Shown here: one piece after another, positions 1-7,874 of the stretch | Layout of the letters: each line of letters opens with the position of its first letter | Numbering within the stretch: position 1 is the first letter of the stretch | NCBI RefSeq assembly: GCF_000719115.1 | Contig: NZ_JOEA01000011.1 | Location: 62,001 to 126,000, forward strand | DNA: 64,000 nucleotides | Reading direction: 5' to 3' | Source: Lentzea albidocapillata | GTDB lineage: Bacteria; Actinomycetota; Actinomycetes; Mycobacteriales; Pseudonocardiaceae | Translations under genes and position numbers: made by a program | Notes under the pieces: model-generated | Told to the model about the DNA's origin: nothing | Database searches by the model: none | Seen by the model: the letters and a program-made list of their open reading frames with translations, nothing else

Positions 1-408
1 ACCGCGGCCGTCGAGTTCCACGGCCGCAGCGAGCTCGCGAGCTTCCGGCAACGGCTCTCGTCGATCCCGGAACAGATGACCGACGACATGCTCGTCGAGT
101 TCATGCTCGACCTGCTCGTCGGCGAGGACGCGACCGACATGGAGGCCGTGCTGCTGCGCTACGAACGCCTCGTCGCGACCGGCCGCCGCCCGTACCTGCG
201 GCCGTTGATGCGCGTGCTGTCGACCGAACTGCGCGGGCTCGTCGCCGACGTCGTCGCCCGCTCGGGCCGCGAGGTCGGCGGCGACCGGGTCGAGGAGCTG
301 ATCGCCCTGGTCGACGGTTCGGTGGTCAACTCGTTCATCGAGCTCAAGTCGGATCCGCGTGGCGTGGCGGCCAGGATGCTCCGTTCGGCTCTTTCGCGTC
401 ACGCGTGA
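1..408 (+). CDS. TetR-family transcriptional regulator, C-terminal part
   Basis: The frame is open from the first base of the window, so the gene begins upstream and only 135 C-terminal residues are present; the helix-turn-helix is missing. The visible part is a helical ligand-binding/dimerisation domain of TetR type, with the characteristic stretch LLRYERLVATGRRPYLRPL followed by long amphipathic helices and a short basic tail. Such proteins repress nearby or divergent genes and release DNA on binding a small molecule. The ligand and target cannot be told from this fragment. The family assignment rests on the C-terminal half only and is therefore moderate. The next gene starts 57 bases downstream on the same strand. 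Confidence 0.6.
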   Translation, partial: TAAVEFHGRSELASFRQRLSSIPEQMTDDMLVEFMLDLLVGEDATDMEAVLLRYERLVATGRRPYLRPLMRVLSTELRGLVADVVARSGREVGGDRVEELIALVDGSVVNSFIELKSDPRGVAARMLRSALSRHA

Positions 409-465
409 TGCAACCCCGCGTTCCTCCGATGCGTTCCCCTGGTTGAGGACGCGAGAGGGGAACGC

Positions 466-999
466 ATGCGCAAGGCCGACGAACAGGGCTTTCGCGAATT
501 CGCGGCAGCCAATGCCGCGTCTTTGCGACGTACTGCGTACCTCTTCTGTGGCGACTGGCACACAGCGGAAGACCTGATGCAGTCGAGCCTCATGAAGATG
601 TACCTGGCGTGGAAGCGCATCAAGGACCTGGACAACCTGATCGCCTACGCCCGCAAGGTGCTGCTGCGCACCTGGCTGGACGAGAAGCGCAGGCCGTGGC
701 GCCGAGCCGAGCAGCGCGACGGGGAACTGCCCGACGCCGCGGACGCCACCGTGGACCCGGACACGACCAGCGCCAAGCTGTGGGCACGTGAGCTGGTGCA
801 CACCGCGCTGCTGCAGGTGCCGCCGCGTCAACGGGCGGTGCTCGTGCTGCGTTATTTCGAAGACCTGCCGGTCGCCGAGGTGGCCGTGGCCATGGGGTGC
901 ACCGAGGGAACGGTCAAGAGCCAGACGGCGCGTGGTCTCGCGACGCTGCGCACCATCGTGGAGAAGCTCGACAGCAGTTCGGGGAGGGTCGCGTCGTGA
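466..999 (+). CDS. ECF RNA polymerase sigma factor, SigE family
   Basis: This 177-residue protein is a compact group 4 sigma factor that would direct RNA polymerase to a small stress or signal regulon. Region 2 is at about residues 10-75 (LRRTAYLFCGDWHTAEDLMQ, the SigE-family signature) and region 4 at about 105-165, with the helix-turn-helix around VAEVAVAMGCTEGTVKSQ. A GAGAGGGG Shine-Dalgarno precedes the ATG. The stop codon overlaps the GTG start of the next gene (GTGA), so the two are translationally coupled. The neighbour is a membrane protein with an extracytoplasmic domain, which is the usual arrangement for a sigma factor and its membrane regulator. A second, fused version of this pair lies near 39 kb. 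Confidence 0.9.
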   Translation: MRKADEQGFREFAAANAASLRRTAYLFCGDWHTAEDLMQSSLMKMYLAWKRIKDLDNLIAYARKVLLRTWLDEKRRPWRRAEQRDGELPDAADATVDPDTTSAKLWARELVHTALLQVPPRQRAVLVLRYFEDLPVAEVAVAMGCTEGTVKSQTARGLATLRTIVEKLDSSSGRVAS

Positions 1000-1757
1000 G
1001 TGAGCAGGAGATCCGCGAGGGAATGCTGCTGGCCGTCTGGGACGAGCCGCCGCTCGACTTCGACCCCGACACCCTGATCAGGCGGGTCGAGCAGAAAAAA
1101 AGTCGTCGACGAGCGCTGGTCGCTGTGGGCGTGGCTACGGCGGTGATCGCCGTGGCGTCGTTCTCGCTGCCCGGCCTGCTGCCGCGCGACCGGGACACCC
1201 AGCTCGGCGCCGACACCCGGACGAGCTCGGCGCCGCAGGTGCCGGCCGAGTCGTCCGAGAAGAGGGCCCAGCGCGTCGGTGACAAGCTGGTGGAGCGACT
1301 CGGGGTCCAGATGACGAACTTCAAGGAGCTCTACGCGTCGTTCAACCCCGGCCGGACCCCTGCCTACCCGCCGTACCAGACGGCGGCGCCGCGGTGGCGG
1401 GACGGCGAACGGGACTATTCCGGCTACCTGTACCTGAGCGATCAGATCGGACCGACCGCGCTGCGCGTGACGGTCTACACCGGCTCGTTCTCCAAGGACA
1501 ACTTCTGCTCCGGTGCGACCCTGTGCCAGGACGTCAAGGCGCCGGACGGGTCCGTCGTCCACGCGACCGAGTTCCTCCACGGGACCACGCAGGTCCAGCA
1601 GGCGGGCGTCGCGCGCAAGTTCGACAGCGGGCTCGTGGTGGAGATCACCGCCTACGCGTTCAACCCGTCGAACGGCAACGGGCAGCGGGAGACGGTACCG
1701 GTGGGCGTGGGAGTGCTCACACAGCTGGTCACGGACCCGGGCGTCGCCTGGGAGTGA
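996..1757 (+). CDS. single-pass membrane protein coupled to the ECF sigma factor (putative sigma regulator)
   Basis: The 253-residue protein has a cytoplasmic N-terminus of about 38 residues ending in the basic run KKSRRR, one transmembrane helix (about 40-58) and an extracytoplasmic domain with a Cys pair in FCSGATLCQDV. The start is the GTG overlapping the sigma stop, preceded by GGGGAGGG. By position and topology it is the likely regulator or sensor partner of the upstream sigma factor, but no ZAS or other known anti-sigma motif is visible in the short cytoplasmic part. The outer domain resembles the C-terminal domain of the sigma fusion at 38643-39776: both have a beta-rich stretch, a Cys-containing loop and a following strand. 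The role is inferred from context only. Confidence 0.7.
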   Translation: MSEQEIREGMLLAVWDEPPLDFDPDTLIRRVEQKKSRRRALVAVGVATAVIAVASFSLPGLLPRDRDTQLGADTRTSSAPQVPAESSEKRAQRVGDKLVERLGVQMTNFKELYASFNPGRTPAYPPYQTAAPRWRDGERDYSGYLYLSDQIGPTALRVTVYTGSFSKDNFCSGATLCQDVKAPDGSVVHATEFLHGTTQVQQAGVARKFDSGLVVEITAYAFNPSNGNGQRETVPVGVGVLTQLVTDPGVAWE

Positions 1758-1770
1758 GTCCCGTGTGCAC

Positions 1771-1776
1771 TAATCT
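1771..1776 (+). promoter_or_regulatory. -10 element of a probable leaderless purB promoter
   Basis: TAATCT ends six bases before the purB GTG. With a transcription start about seven bases downstream of the hexamer, the mRNA would begin at or next to the start codon. There is no good Shine-Dalgarno at normal spacing. A clear -35 element was not recognised. Confidence 0.45.
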
Positions 1777-1782
1777 GAGGGC

Positions 1783-3201
1783 GTGACGAAGCCCCGCATC
1801 GCCAACGTCCTCGCAGGTCGGTACGCCTCCACGTCGCTAGCGACGCTCTGGTCGGCCGAGCACAAGATCGTGCTGGAGCGCCAGTTGTGGCTCGCGGTCC
1901 TGCGGGCCCAGGCCGCTGCGGGCATCGACGTGCCGGCCACGGCGGTCGCGGACTACGAGCGCGTGCTGGAGCAGGTCGACCTGGAGTCGATCGCGGCGCG
2001 CGAGCGCGTCACCCGGCACGACGTGAAGGCGCGCATCGAGGAGTTCAACGCGCTCGCGGGCCACGAGCAGGTCCACAAGGGGATGACCTCGCGCGACCTG
2101 ACCGAGAACGTCGAGCAGCTGCAGGTGCTGCGGTCGCTGGAGCTGATCCGGTCCAAGGTCGCCGCCGTCCTCGGCCGGCTCGCGCGCCTCGCGGCCGAGC
2201 ACTCCGACCTCGTGATGGCAGGCCGTTCGCACAACGTGGCCGCGCAGGCCACGACGCTGGGCAAGCGCTTCGCGACGGGTGCGGACGAGCTGCTGGTGGC
2301 GTTCTCCCGCCTCGACGAACTGATCGCGCGCTACCCGTTGCGCGGCATCAAGGGCCCGGTCGGCACGGCCCAGGACATGCTCGACCTGCTCGGCACGCCC
2401 GAGAAGCTGCAGGAGCTGGAGCAGACGGTCGCGGGCCACCTCGGCTTCGAGCGCGTGCTCACGAGCGTCGGCCAGGTCTACCCGCGCTCCCTCGACTTCG
2501 ACGTCGTCTCGACGCTCGTGCAGCTCGCCGCGGCACCGTCGTCGGTGGCGAAGACGATCAGGCTCATGGCGGGCCACGAGCTGGTCACCGAGGGCTTCAA
2601 GCCCGGCCAGGTCGGGTCCAGCGCCATGCCGCACAAGATGAACACCCGCTCGTGCGAGCGCGTGAACGGCTTCGCGGTGATCCTGCGCGGCTACCTGTCG
2701 ATGGTCGGCGAGCTCGCGGGCGACCAGTGGAACGAGGGCGACGTGTCGTGCTCGGTGGTCCGCCGGGTCGCGCTGCCGGACGCGTTCTTCGCGTTCGACG
2801 GGCTGCTGGAGACGTTCCTGACGGTGCTCGACGAGTTCGGCGCCTACCCGGCCGTCGTCGCCCGTGAACTGGACCGCTACCTGCCGTTCCTCGGCACCAC
2901 GAAGGTGCTGATGGCGGCCGTGCGCGCGGGTGTCGGTCGCGAGACCGCGCACGAGGCCATCAAGGAGAACGCGGTGGCCGTCGCGCTGGCGATGCGCGAG
3001 CAGGGCCTGGCGCAGAACGACCTGCTGGACCGGCTCGCCGCGGACTCCCGGTTGCCGCTCGACCGCGCCGCTCTGGACGCGCTGCTGGCCGACCGCCTGT
3101 CGTTCACCGGGGTGGCGTCGGCGCAGGTCGCGTCCATCGTGGAGCAGGTCGCGGCGGTCGTCGACAAGTACCCGGTCTACGAGCCGGAGCCGATCCTGTG
3201 A
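1783..3201 (+). CDS. purB: adenylosuccinate lyase
   Basis: PurB catalyses two fumarate-releasing steps of purine synthesis: SAICAR to AICAR and adenylosuccinate to AMP. The 472-residue length is normal. The fumarase/aspartase superfamily signature GSSAMPHKMNTRSCER is present at about residues 280-295, along with the catalytic-loop sequence MTSRDLTENVEQ and the conserved RSHNVAAQATTLG stretch. The start is a GTG, and a -10-like TAATCT sits six bases before it. The stop overlaps the GTG of the following MOSC gene. It is the first of several dispersed purine genes in the window; purC, purSQL and purFM follow, all on the same strand. Confidence 0.96.
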   Translation: MTKPRIANVLAGRYASTSLATLWSAEHKIVLERQLWLAVLRAQAAAGIDVPATAVADYERVLEQVDLESIAARERVTRHDVKARIEEFNALAGHEQVHKGMTSRDLTENVEQLQVLRSLELIRSKVAAVLGRLARLAAEHSDLVMAGRSHNVAAQATTLGKRFATGADELLVAFSRLDELIARYPLRGIKGPVGTAQDMLDLLGTPEKLQELEQTVAGHLGFERVLTSVGQVYPRSLDFDVVSTLVQLAAAPSSVAKTIRLMAGHELVTEGFKPGQVGSSAMPHKMNTRSCERVNGFAVILRGYLSMVGELAGDQWNEGDVSCSVVRRVALPDAFFAFDGLLETFLTVLDEFGAYPAVVARELDRYLPFLGTTKVLMAAVRAGVGRETAHEAIKENAVAVALAMREQGLAQNDLLDRLAADSRLPLDRAALDALLADRLSFTGVASAQVASIVEQVAAVVDKYPVYEPEPIL

Positions 3202-3992
3202 TCGTGTCCGATCTGGTCGTCTACCCCGTCAAGGGATGCGGCGGGTACTCCGTCGCGTCCTCGGCTGTGGAGCCGACGGGGTTGCGCGGCGACCGGATGA
3301 TGATGCTGGTCGACGACGACGGCGTGTTCCTGTCGCAGCGCAAGGTGCCGGAGATGGCCGCGCTGCGTCCGTCCCTCGTGGACTCGGCGTTGTCGATCGG
3401 CGGCGAATCCTTCCCGGTCGTCGTCGACGGGCCGCGGGTACCGGTGGTCGTGCACGTCTGGCACGGCACCGGAATCGACCAAGGCGACGCGGCCGCCGCG
3501 TACTTCTCCGACGCGCTCGGGAAGTCGGTGCGGCTCGTGCGGACGCCGCCGGACATCCACCGGGAGACGACGGGCGAGACCACCGGCGTCATCGGATACG
3601 CCGACGGCAACGCGTTGCTGGTGCTTTCGCTGTCCTCATTGGACGGCCTGAACGAGCGCGTCCTGGAACGCGGCGGGGAGCCGGTGCCGATGAACCGCTT
3701 CCGCCCCAACGTGGTCGTGTCCGGCTGGCCGGAACCGCACACGGAGGACCGGGTGCGGCGAGCGGCGATCGGCGACGTGGAACTGGCCTACGCCAAGGAC
3801 TGCGTGCGTTGTGCGGTACCGATGGTGGACCAGGAGACCGGGGTGAAGAACGGCCCCGAGCCGATTCGTTCGCTGGCGACCTACCGTCGCAGTCCCGACG
3901 GTGGCGTCACGTTCGGGATGAAGGCACAGGTCGTCCGCACCGGCGTGATCAACGTGGGCGACAAGGTCGACGTGCTGGAGTGGCGGGACTAG
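3198..3992 (+). CDS. MOSC domain-containing protein
   Basis: The 264-residue protein has an N-terminal beta-barrel MOSC_N domain (about 1-110, opening VSDLVVYPVKGCGGYSV) and a C-terminal MOSC domain (about 120-264). The conserved Cys expected for binding sulphur or the molybdenum cofactor lies in KDCVRCAVPMVDQETG. MOSC proteins act in molybdenum-cofactor sulphur transfer or, as in YcbX/mARC relatives, reduce N-hydroxylated compounds; which applies here cannot be told. The GTG start overlaps the purB stop by four bases, so the genes are co-translated, although a link to purine synthesis is not obvious (a role in detoxifying base analogues is a guess). Its stop overlaps the stop of the opposing gene by three to four bases. 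Confidence 0.85.
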   Translation: MIVSDLVVYPVKGCGGYSVASSAVEPTGLRGDRMMMLVDDDGVFLSQRKVPEMAALRPSLVDSALSIGGESFPVVVDGPRVPVVVHVWHGTGIDQGDAAAAYFSDALGKSVRLVRTPPDIHRETTGETTGVIGYADGNALLVLSLSSLDGLNERVLERGGEPVPMNRFRPNVVVSGWPEPHTEDRVRRAAIGDVELAYAKDCVRCAVPMVDQETGVKNGPEPIRSLATYRRSPDGGVTFGMKAQVVRTGVINVGDKVDVLEWRD

Positions 3993-4432
3993 GCCTTCTG
4001 CCAGCGCAGCCGGTCGCCGCGCTGGGGATCCTTGCGGCAGACCAGCTTCTCGCCGAGCAGGCCGATGCCGTTCGCGCCTTCGGGATCGCATCGCGCGCCC
4101 TCGTTGACCAGGAGTCCCTGCTGCGGGGGCTCGGTGGTCGTCGGCTGCTGCGTGGGCGGAGGCTGCTGGGCCGGTGGCGGCTTCGGCTGCGTGGTCCTCG
4201 TGGTGGTGGTGGTGGTGGTCGTCGCCTCGGAGGACGACCCCTTCACCGTGATGTCGGCGACGTCCGGAGTCGGCACGATGGTCACCGACTGGGGTGTGCT
4301 CGCGTTGAGCGAACCTCCTGAGGCAGGAGACGAAATGGGGCTGGAGTCGAAGCTCCACCCGGCCACGCCCAGCACGATGAGCAGCGCCAAGCTTGCCAAA
4401 GCCGGGATCCACAGGGCCTTTCTAGGGAGCAC
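3989..4432 (-). CDS. membrane-anchored protein with Thr-rich linker and Cys-containing C-terminal domain
   Basis: This 147-residue protein has one N-terminal transmembrane helix (about residues 8-27), then a Ser/Thr/Pro-rich extracytoplasmic linker containing a run of eight threonines, a Pro/Gln-rich stretch, and a small C-terminal domain with two cysteines (RCDPEGANGIGLLGEKLVC). Similar C-terminal modules occur in secreted actinobacterial proteins of unknown function. The Thr run is encoded by a (GGT) repeat on the plus strand and could vary in length. The start GTG has a -10-like TAAGGT six bases upstream, so a leaderless transcript is likely. It is divergent from purC and convergent with the MOSC gene. 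No function is assigned. Confidence 0.75.
   Translation of the reverse strand: MLPRKALWIPALASLALLIVLGVAGWSFDSSPISSPASGGSLNASTPQSVTIVPTPDVADITVKGSSSEATTTTTTTTRTTQPKPPPAQQPPPTQQPTTTEPPQQGLLVNEGARCDPEGANGIGLLGEKLVCRKDPQRGDRLRWQKA
4201..4219. repeat. (TGG)6 microsatellite inside a Thr run
   Basis: Six tandem TGG units encode consecutive threonines on the minus strand in the linker of the membrane-anchored protein. Slipped-strand change in multiples of three would alter linker length without breaking the frame. Confidence 0.85.
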
Positions 4433-4438
4433 GGGTGC

Positions 4439-4444
4439 ACCTTA
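4439..4444 (-). promoter_or_regulatory. -10 element for the 147-residue membrane protein
   Basis: On the minus strand TAAGGT is followed by six bases and then the GTG start, the same spacing as for purB and other genes here. It forms one half of a divergent promoter region shared with purC. Confidence 0.45.
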
Positions 4445-4507
4445 AGCGTCTTTGGCCTTGATCTGTAGTGGTGACGGGGTGTACGTCGGTTTCAGGACAG
4501 GGCCACG

Positions 4508-4513
4508 TAGGCT
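4508..4513 (+). promoter_or_regulatory. -10 element of a probable leaderless purC promoter
   Basis: TAGGCT ends seven bases before the purC GTG. No well-placed Shine-Dalgarno is seen, and the expected transcription start coincides with the start codon. Confidence 0.45.
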
Positions 4514-4520
4514 GACCAGC

Positions 4521-5396
4521 GTGCCTACGCTCGCTGACTACCAGCACGTCGCCCGCGGCAAGGTTCGCGATCTGTACGACGTGGACGACGAGCTGCTGCT
4601 GTTCGTCGCGTCGGACCGCATCTCGGCGTACGACCACATCCTGAGCTCGGAGATCCCCGACAAGGGGCGCGTGCTCACCGCGATGAGCGTCTTCTGGTTC
4701 GAGCGGCTCACCCCGAACCACCTGGTCGCGTACGACGACCCACGCATCCCCGCTGAGGTCCGCGGCCGTGCGTTGCTGGTGCGCAAGCTGCAGATGGTCG
4801 ACGTCGAGTGCGTGGCGCGCGGGTACCTGACGGGCTCCGGCATGGCCGACTACACCGCGACCGGTGCGGTGTGCGGGATCGAACTGCCGGCCGGGCTGGT
4901 CGAGGCGTCCGAGCTGGAGCCGCCGATCTTCACGCCCGCGTCGAAGGCCGAGATCGGTGCGCACGACGAGAACGTGTCGTTCGACGTCATCGCCGAGAAG
5001 CACGGCATCGAGCTGGCGACGAAGCTGCGCGACCGCACGATCGAGCTGTACAGCGAGGCGCGCGCGTACGCGTTGACGCGTGGACTGATCCTGGCGGACA
5101 CGAAGTTCGAGTTCGGGCTGGACGCCTCGGGTGAGCTGATCCTCGCGGACGAGGTGTTCACGCCGGACTCGTCGCGCTACTGGCCGGCCGAGGGCTACGA
5201 GCCCGGCCGCGTGCAGCCGTCGTTCGACAAGCAGTTCGTGCGTGACTGGCTGACGTCCTCCGCGTCCGGCTGGGACCGCAAGAGCGATGTTCCGCCGCCC
5301 GCGCTGCCTGCCGACGTCGTCGAGGCGACCCGTCAGCGGTACGTCGAGGCGTACGAGCGGCTCACTGGCCGGTCCTTCGCTGACTGGCTTGCGTGA
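4521..5396 (+). CDS. purC: phosphoribosylaminoimidazole-succinocarboxamide synthase (SAICAR synthetase)
   Basis: PurC joins CAIR and aspartate using ATP to form SAICAR, the substrate of PurB. The 291-residue protein shows the nucleotide-binding start [20 protein letters not shown], the SAICAR signatures [13 protein letters not shown] and [11 protein letters not shown], and the metal-binding [14 protein letters not shown] chose the GTG giving [16 protein letters not shown] because the family begins here; the longer open frame upstream gives an unconserved leader. A TAGGCT hexamer lies seven bases upstream. It is 1.3 kb from purB, separated by the MOSC gene and a divergent membrane protein. Confidence 0.96.
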   Translation: MPTLADYQHVARGKVRDLYDVDDELLLFVASDRISAYDHILSSEIPDKGRVLTAMSVFWFERLTPNHLVAYDDPRIPAEVRGRALLVRKLQMVDVECVARGYLTGSGMADYTATGAVCGIELPAGLVEASELEPPIFTPASKAEIGAHDENVSFDVIAEKHGIELATKLRDRTIELYSEARAYALTRGLILADTKFEFGLDASGELILADEVFTPDSSRYWPAEGYEPGRVQPSFDKQFVRDWLTSSASGWDRKSDVPPPALPADVVEATRQRYVEAYERLTGRSFADWLA

Positions 5397-5446
5397 GTTA
5401 GCGCCGCTTTCACGCGGATGTCACCACGGCATGGGGCACTCATACC

Positions 5447-6097
5447 GTGCACTCACAGCTCGTGGTCTCCCTGTCCGGCATCGGTCCGCAGACACTCGAC
5501 CGATGCGCTGATCTCGCCGCGGCCCTTGATCCGCGGCAGGTGCCGTTGTCGCTGCTCGTAGCACCACGCGAGCTCGGCAAGGCGCAGGAATGGGTGCGGC
5601 ACCGCACCTCACTCGGCGATGCCGTCGTGCTGCACGGTCTCGGTCAACGGCGGCTACCGGCCTATGAAGCCGGGTTGTTGTTGATGGGCGCGCGTCTGCA
5701 GATGGACGCCATCGGGCTCAACGTCGACACATTCGCGCCACGGCGTTGCGTGGCGTCGCCCGGCACGTTGATCGCGCTGGCCAAGCACAGGTTCCACCGC
5801 TGCGCCGACGCACACGCCGTGCGCGAGGTCGGCAGCGGGCTCGCGACCCTGGGCCGCCTGCACGCGCTGACCGAACGCACCAGCTTCGGTGAGCTGCGGT
5901 CGTTGGCGCTGGTCTACGCGGCGGCCAGGTCGGCGCGCCGCGGCGGGCTGACCCGGATCACCGTCGACGCCCGTGACCTGCACCGTCCGGGTGCGCGGCA
6001 GGCCGTGCTCGACGCCGTGGACATCGCACTCGCCCACGACGCCGCGCCGACCACCTACGTCAGACTGCCGTCTCCTCGCCTGGCACCAGCAGCCTGA
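5447..6097 (+). CDS. DUF2334 protein, polysaccharide-deacetylase-like fold
   Basis: The 216-residue protein matches the DUF2334 pattern: an opening strand MHSQLVVSLSGIG, then VPLSLLVAPRE, DAVVLHGLGQ and later LRSLALVYAAARSARRGGLTRI. The family is related to carbohydrate esterase 4 deacetylases, but the canonical metal-binding His residues are not evident in this divergent copy, so activity is uncertain. The GTG start is preceded by a GCATGGGGC stretch with poor ribosome-binding character. Its 3' end overlaps the convergent MBL-fold hydrolase gene by 38 bases, so the two transcripts would be complementary at their ends. Confidence 0.7.
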   Translation: MHSQLVVSLSGIGPQTLDRCADLAAALDPRQVPLSLLVAPRELGKAQEWVRHRTSLGDAVVLHGLGQRRLPAYEAGLLLMGARLQMDAIGLNVDTFAPRRCVASPGTLIALAKHRFHRCADAHAVREVGSGLATLGRLHALTERTSFGELRSLALVYAAARSARRGGLTRITVDARDLHRPGARQAVLDAVDIALAHDAAPTTYVRLPSPRLAPAA

Positions 6098-6683
6098 CCT
6101 CGGTGCCCTCCGGCTTCAGCATCTCGAAGAACCGGACGGCCATCTGCGGGCTCGCGAGCGTCTTCTCGTGGATCGGCACGGCGACCCGCGGCTTCACGGC
6201 GCGCATGAAGTCGACGGCCTCACCGGTTCGCAGCCACGGTGCACCCGCGGGCAGTCCGAGCACGTCGATGTCCTCGTCCGGTACGAACAGCGAGTCGCCG
6301 GGGTGGTAGAACGCGCCGTCGCCGACCACGTAGGCGGCGTTCGGCACGATCGGGATGTCCTCGTGGATCACCGCGTGCTGCCCGCCGACGACCCGGACGG
6401 TCGTGTCGCCGATCTTGAAGGTGTCTCCCGGCCGGGCGACGGTCGCGTTCTCGACGCTGGGCGCCGTGCCCTCGTCGACGATGAGCTGCGCCCGCGGGTT
6501 GGCCTTGAGCAGCGCGGGCAGCCTCTCCGCGTCGATGTGGTCGAAGTGCTGGTGCGTGACCAGCACCGCGTCCAGGTCCTCCAGGTCCTCGAACCCCGAG
6601 GAGAACGTGCCGGGATCGATCAGGATTCGCGTCGACCCCGACTCCAGCAGCACGCAGGCATGACTGAAATGGACAAGTTTCAC
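6060..6683 (-). CDS. MBL-fold metal-dependent hydrolase
   Basis: This 207-residue metallo-beta-lactamase-fold protein carries the metal-binding motif THQHFDHID at about residues 47-55, further ligands in the GQHAVIHEDIP and FYHPGDSLF segments, and the terminal VPIHEKT histidine. Relatives of this UlaG-like group hydrolyse phosphodiester or lactone substrates; the substrate here is unknown. The GTG before KLVHFSHACVLLES was chosen because GGAGG lies about five bases upstream; an in-frame ATG three codons earlier would overlap that site. The gene is antisense to the last 38 bases of the DUF2334 gene and divergent from the secreted protease gene. Confidence 0.85.
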   Translation of the reverse strand: MKLVHFSHACVLLESGSTRILIDPGTFSSGFEDLEDLDAVLVTHQHFDHIDAERLPALLKANPRAQLIVDEGTAPSVENATVARPGDTFKIGDTTVRVVGGQHAVIHEDIPIVPNAAYVVGDGAFYHPGDSLFVPDEDIDVLGLPAGAPWLRTGEAVDFMRAVKPRVAVPIHEKTLASPQMAVRFFEMLKPEGTEVRLLVPGEETAV

Positions 6684-6749
6684 GGAATCCTCCATTACCG
6701 ACGATTGGCGGGCTGACACGGTCAGGTGACGTCGGAAGTATCAAAAGGC

Positions 6750-7874
6750 ATGAGGAAAACCCTGCAACTCCTCACGGCACTGGCTCTCGCCCTGCCGATG
6801 ACGACCATCGTCCCTGCTACCACCACCTCTACACCCGCCGAGGCTTCGTCGCCGCAGACGCAGCAGATCGGAACCGAGGAATCGGTCTCGGTCCGCGTGG
6901 GTGGCGCGAATCGTTCGACGGTGATCGAACGACCGGGGTCCGGCTACGTGAAGCTGCATTTCACGGACCTGCGGATCCTCCCCGGTGACGTGCTCACGGT
7001 GTCGAGCCCTGACGGCACCGAGAAGTACACGCACACGAGAGACCTGAAGGCCTCGCTGACCGCCACGCTCGACGCGTCGGGCTTCTGGGCCATGTCGATC
7101 ACGGGCGACCGTGCTGTGGTTTCGGTGACGAACCCGCTGTCGCGCGTCCGGATCGACAAGCTCACGCGTGGCTACACCGAGGCCGAGATGTCCTCGCAGC
7201 CGTCCGTGCAGAGCATCTGCGGCACGAACGACTACCGGGACGCGGTCTGCTACCAGTCCAGCAACCCGACCGAGTGGGGCAAGACCAAGTCCGTGGCGAA
7301 GCTGCTGCGCAACGGCAGTTCGCTGTGCACGGCGTGGCGGGTCGGCCCCAACAACCGCATGCTGACCAACGAACACTGCTTCACCAGCACCAGTGGCATC
7401 GAGGTGTGGTTCAACTACCAGTGCCCGACCTGCGGTGGCACCGCTTCGGCCGCCGTCACCAAGGTGCTGGCGGCCCAGGTCCTGAAGTACAGCGCCGCGC
7501 TCGACTACACCCTCTTCACCGTGAACAACTTCGCGGCCATCAGCTCGTTCGGTTACCTCGAACTGGACGCGCGCGTTCCGGCCGTGGGTGAGGAGATGTA
7601 CATCGTCGGCCACCCGGCCGGGAAGCTGAAGAAGTTGTCGTTGCGCGACAACAACAACGGCGGCGGCTACTGCGTCGTGCGCGCGGTACGGGTGAACGGC
7701 AGCTCGTCGCAGTCCGACATCAGCTACATGTGCGACACCGAAGGCGGCTCGTCCGGCTCACCCGTGCTGTCGAGGCGCACGCACAAGGTGATCGGGCTCC
7801 ACCACTTCGGCGGCTGCCCGAACCAGGGCGTGCGCATCGACCTCGTCGCCGCGCAGATCAACTCACTGCTGTAA
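6750..7874 (+). CDS. secreted trypsin-like serine protease
   Basis: The 374-residue protein begins with a Sec signal peptide (MRKTLQLLTALALALPMTTI, likely cleaved after the alanine-rich region near residue 33). An N-terminal beta-rich domain (about 40-150) is followed by a chymotrypsin-fold domain. The catalytic triad is readable: His in LTNEHCF, Asp in AALDYTLFTV and Ser in GGSSGSPVLS. Paired cysteines around the His and Ser loops (CGTND/CYQSS, CTAW/HCF, CPTC, YC/MC) point to an extracellular, disulphide-stabilised enzyme. The start is the ATG before RKTLQ, with a GGAAG a little upstream. Its stop lies inside the opposing epimerase gene (17-base overlap). Confidence 0.88.
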   Translation: MRKTLQLLTALALALPMTTIVPATTTSTPAEASSPQTQQIGTEESVSVRVGGANRSTVIERPGSGYVKLHFTDLRILPGDVLTVSSPDGTEKYTHTRDLKASLTATLDASGFWAMSITGDRAVVSVTNPLSRVRIDKLTRGYTEAEMSSQPSVQSICGTNDYRDAVCYQSSNPTEWGKTKSVAKLLRNGSSLCTAWRVGPNNRMLTNEHCFTSTSGIEVWFNYQCPTCGGTASAAVTKVLAAQVLKYSAALDYTLFTVNNFAAISSFGYLELDARVPAVGEEMYIVGHPAGKLKKLSLRDNNNGGGYCVVRAVRVNGSSSQSDISYMCDTEGGSSGSPVLSRRTHKVIGLHHFGGCPNQGVRIDLVAAQINSLL

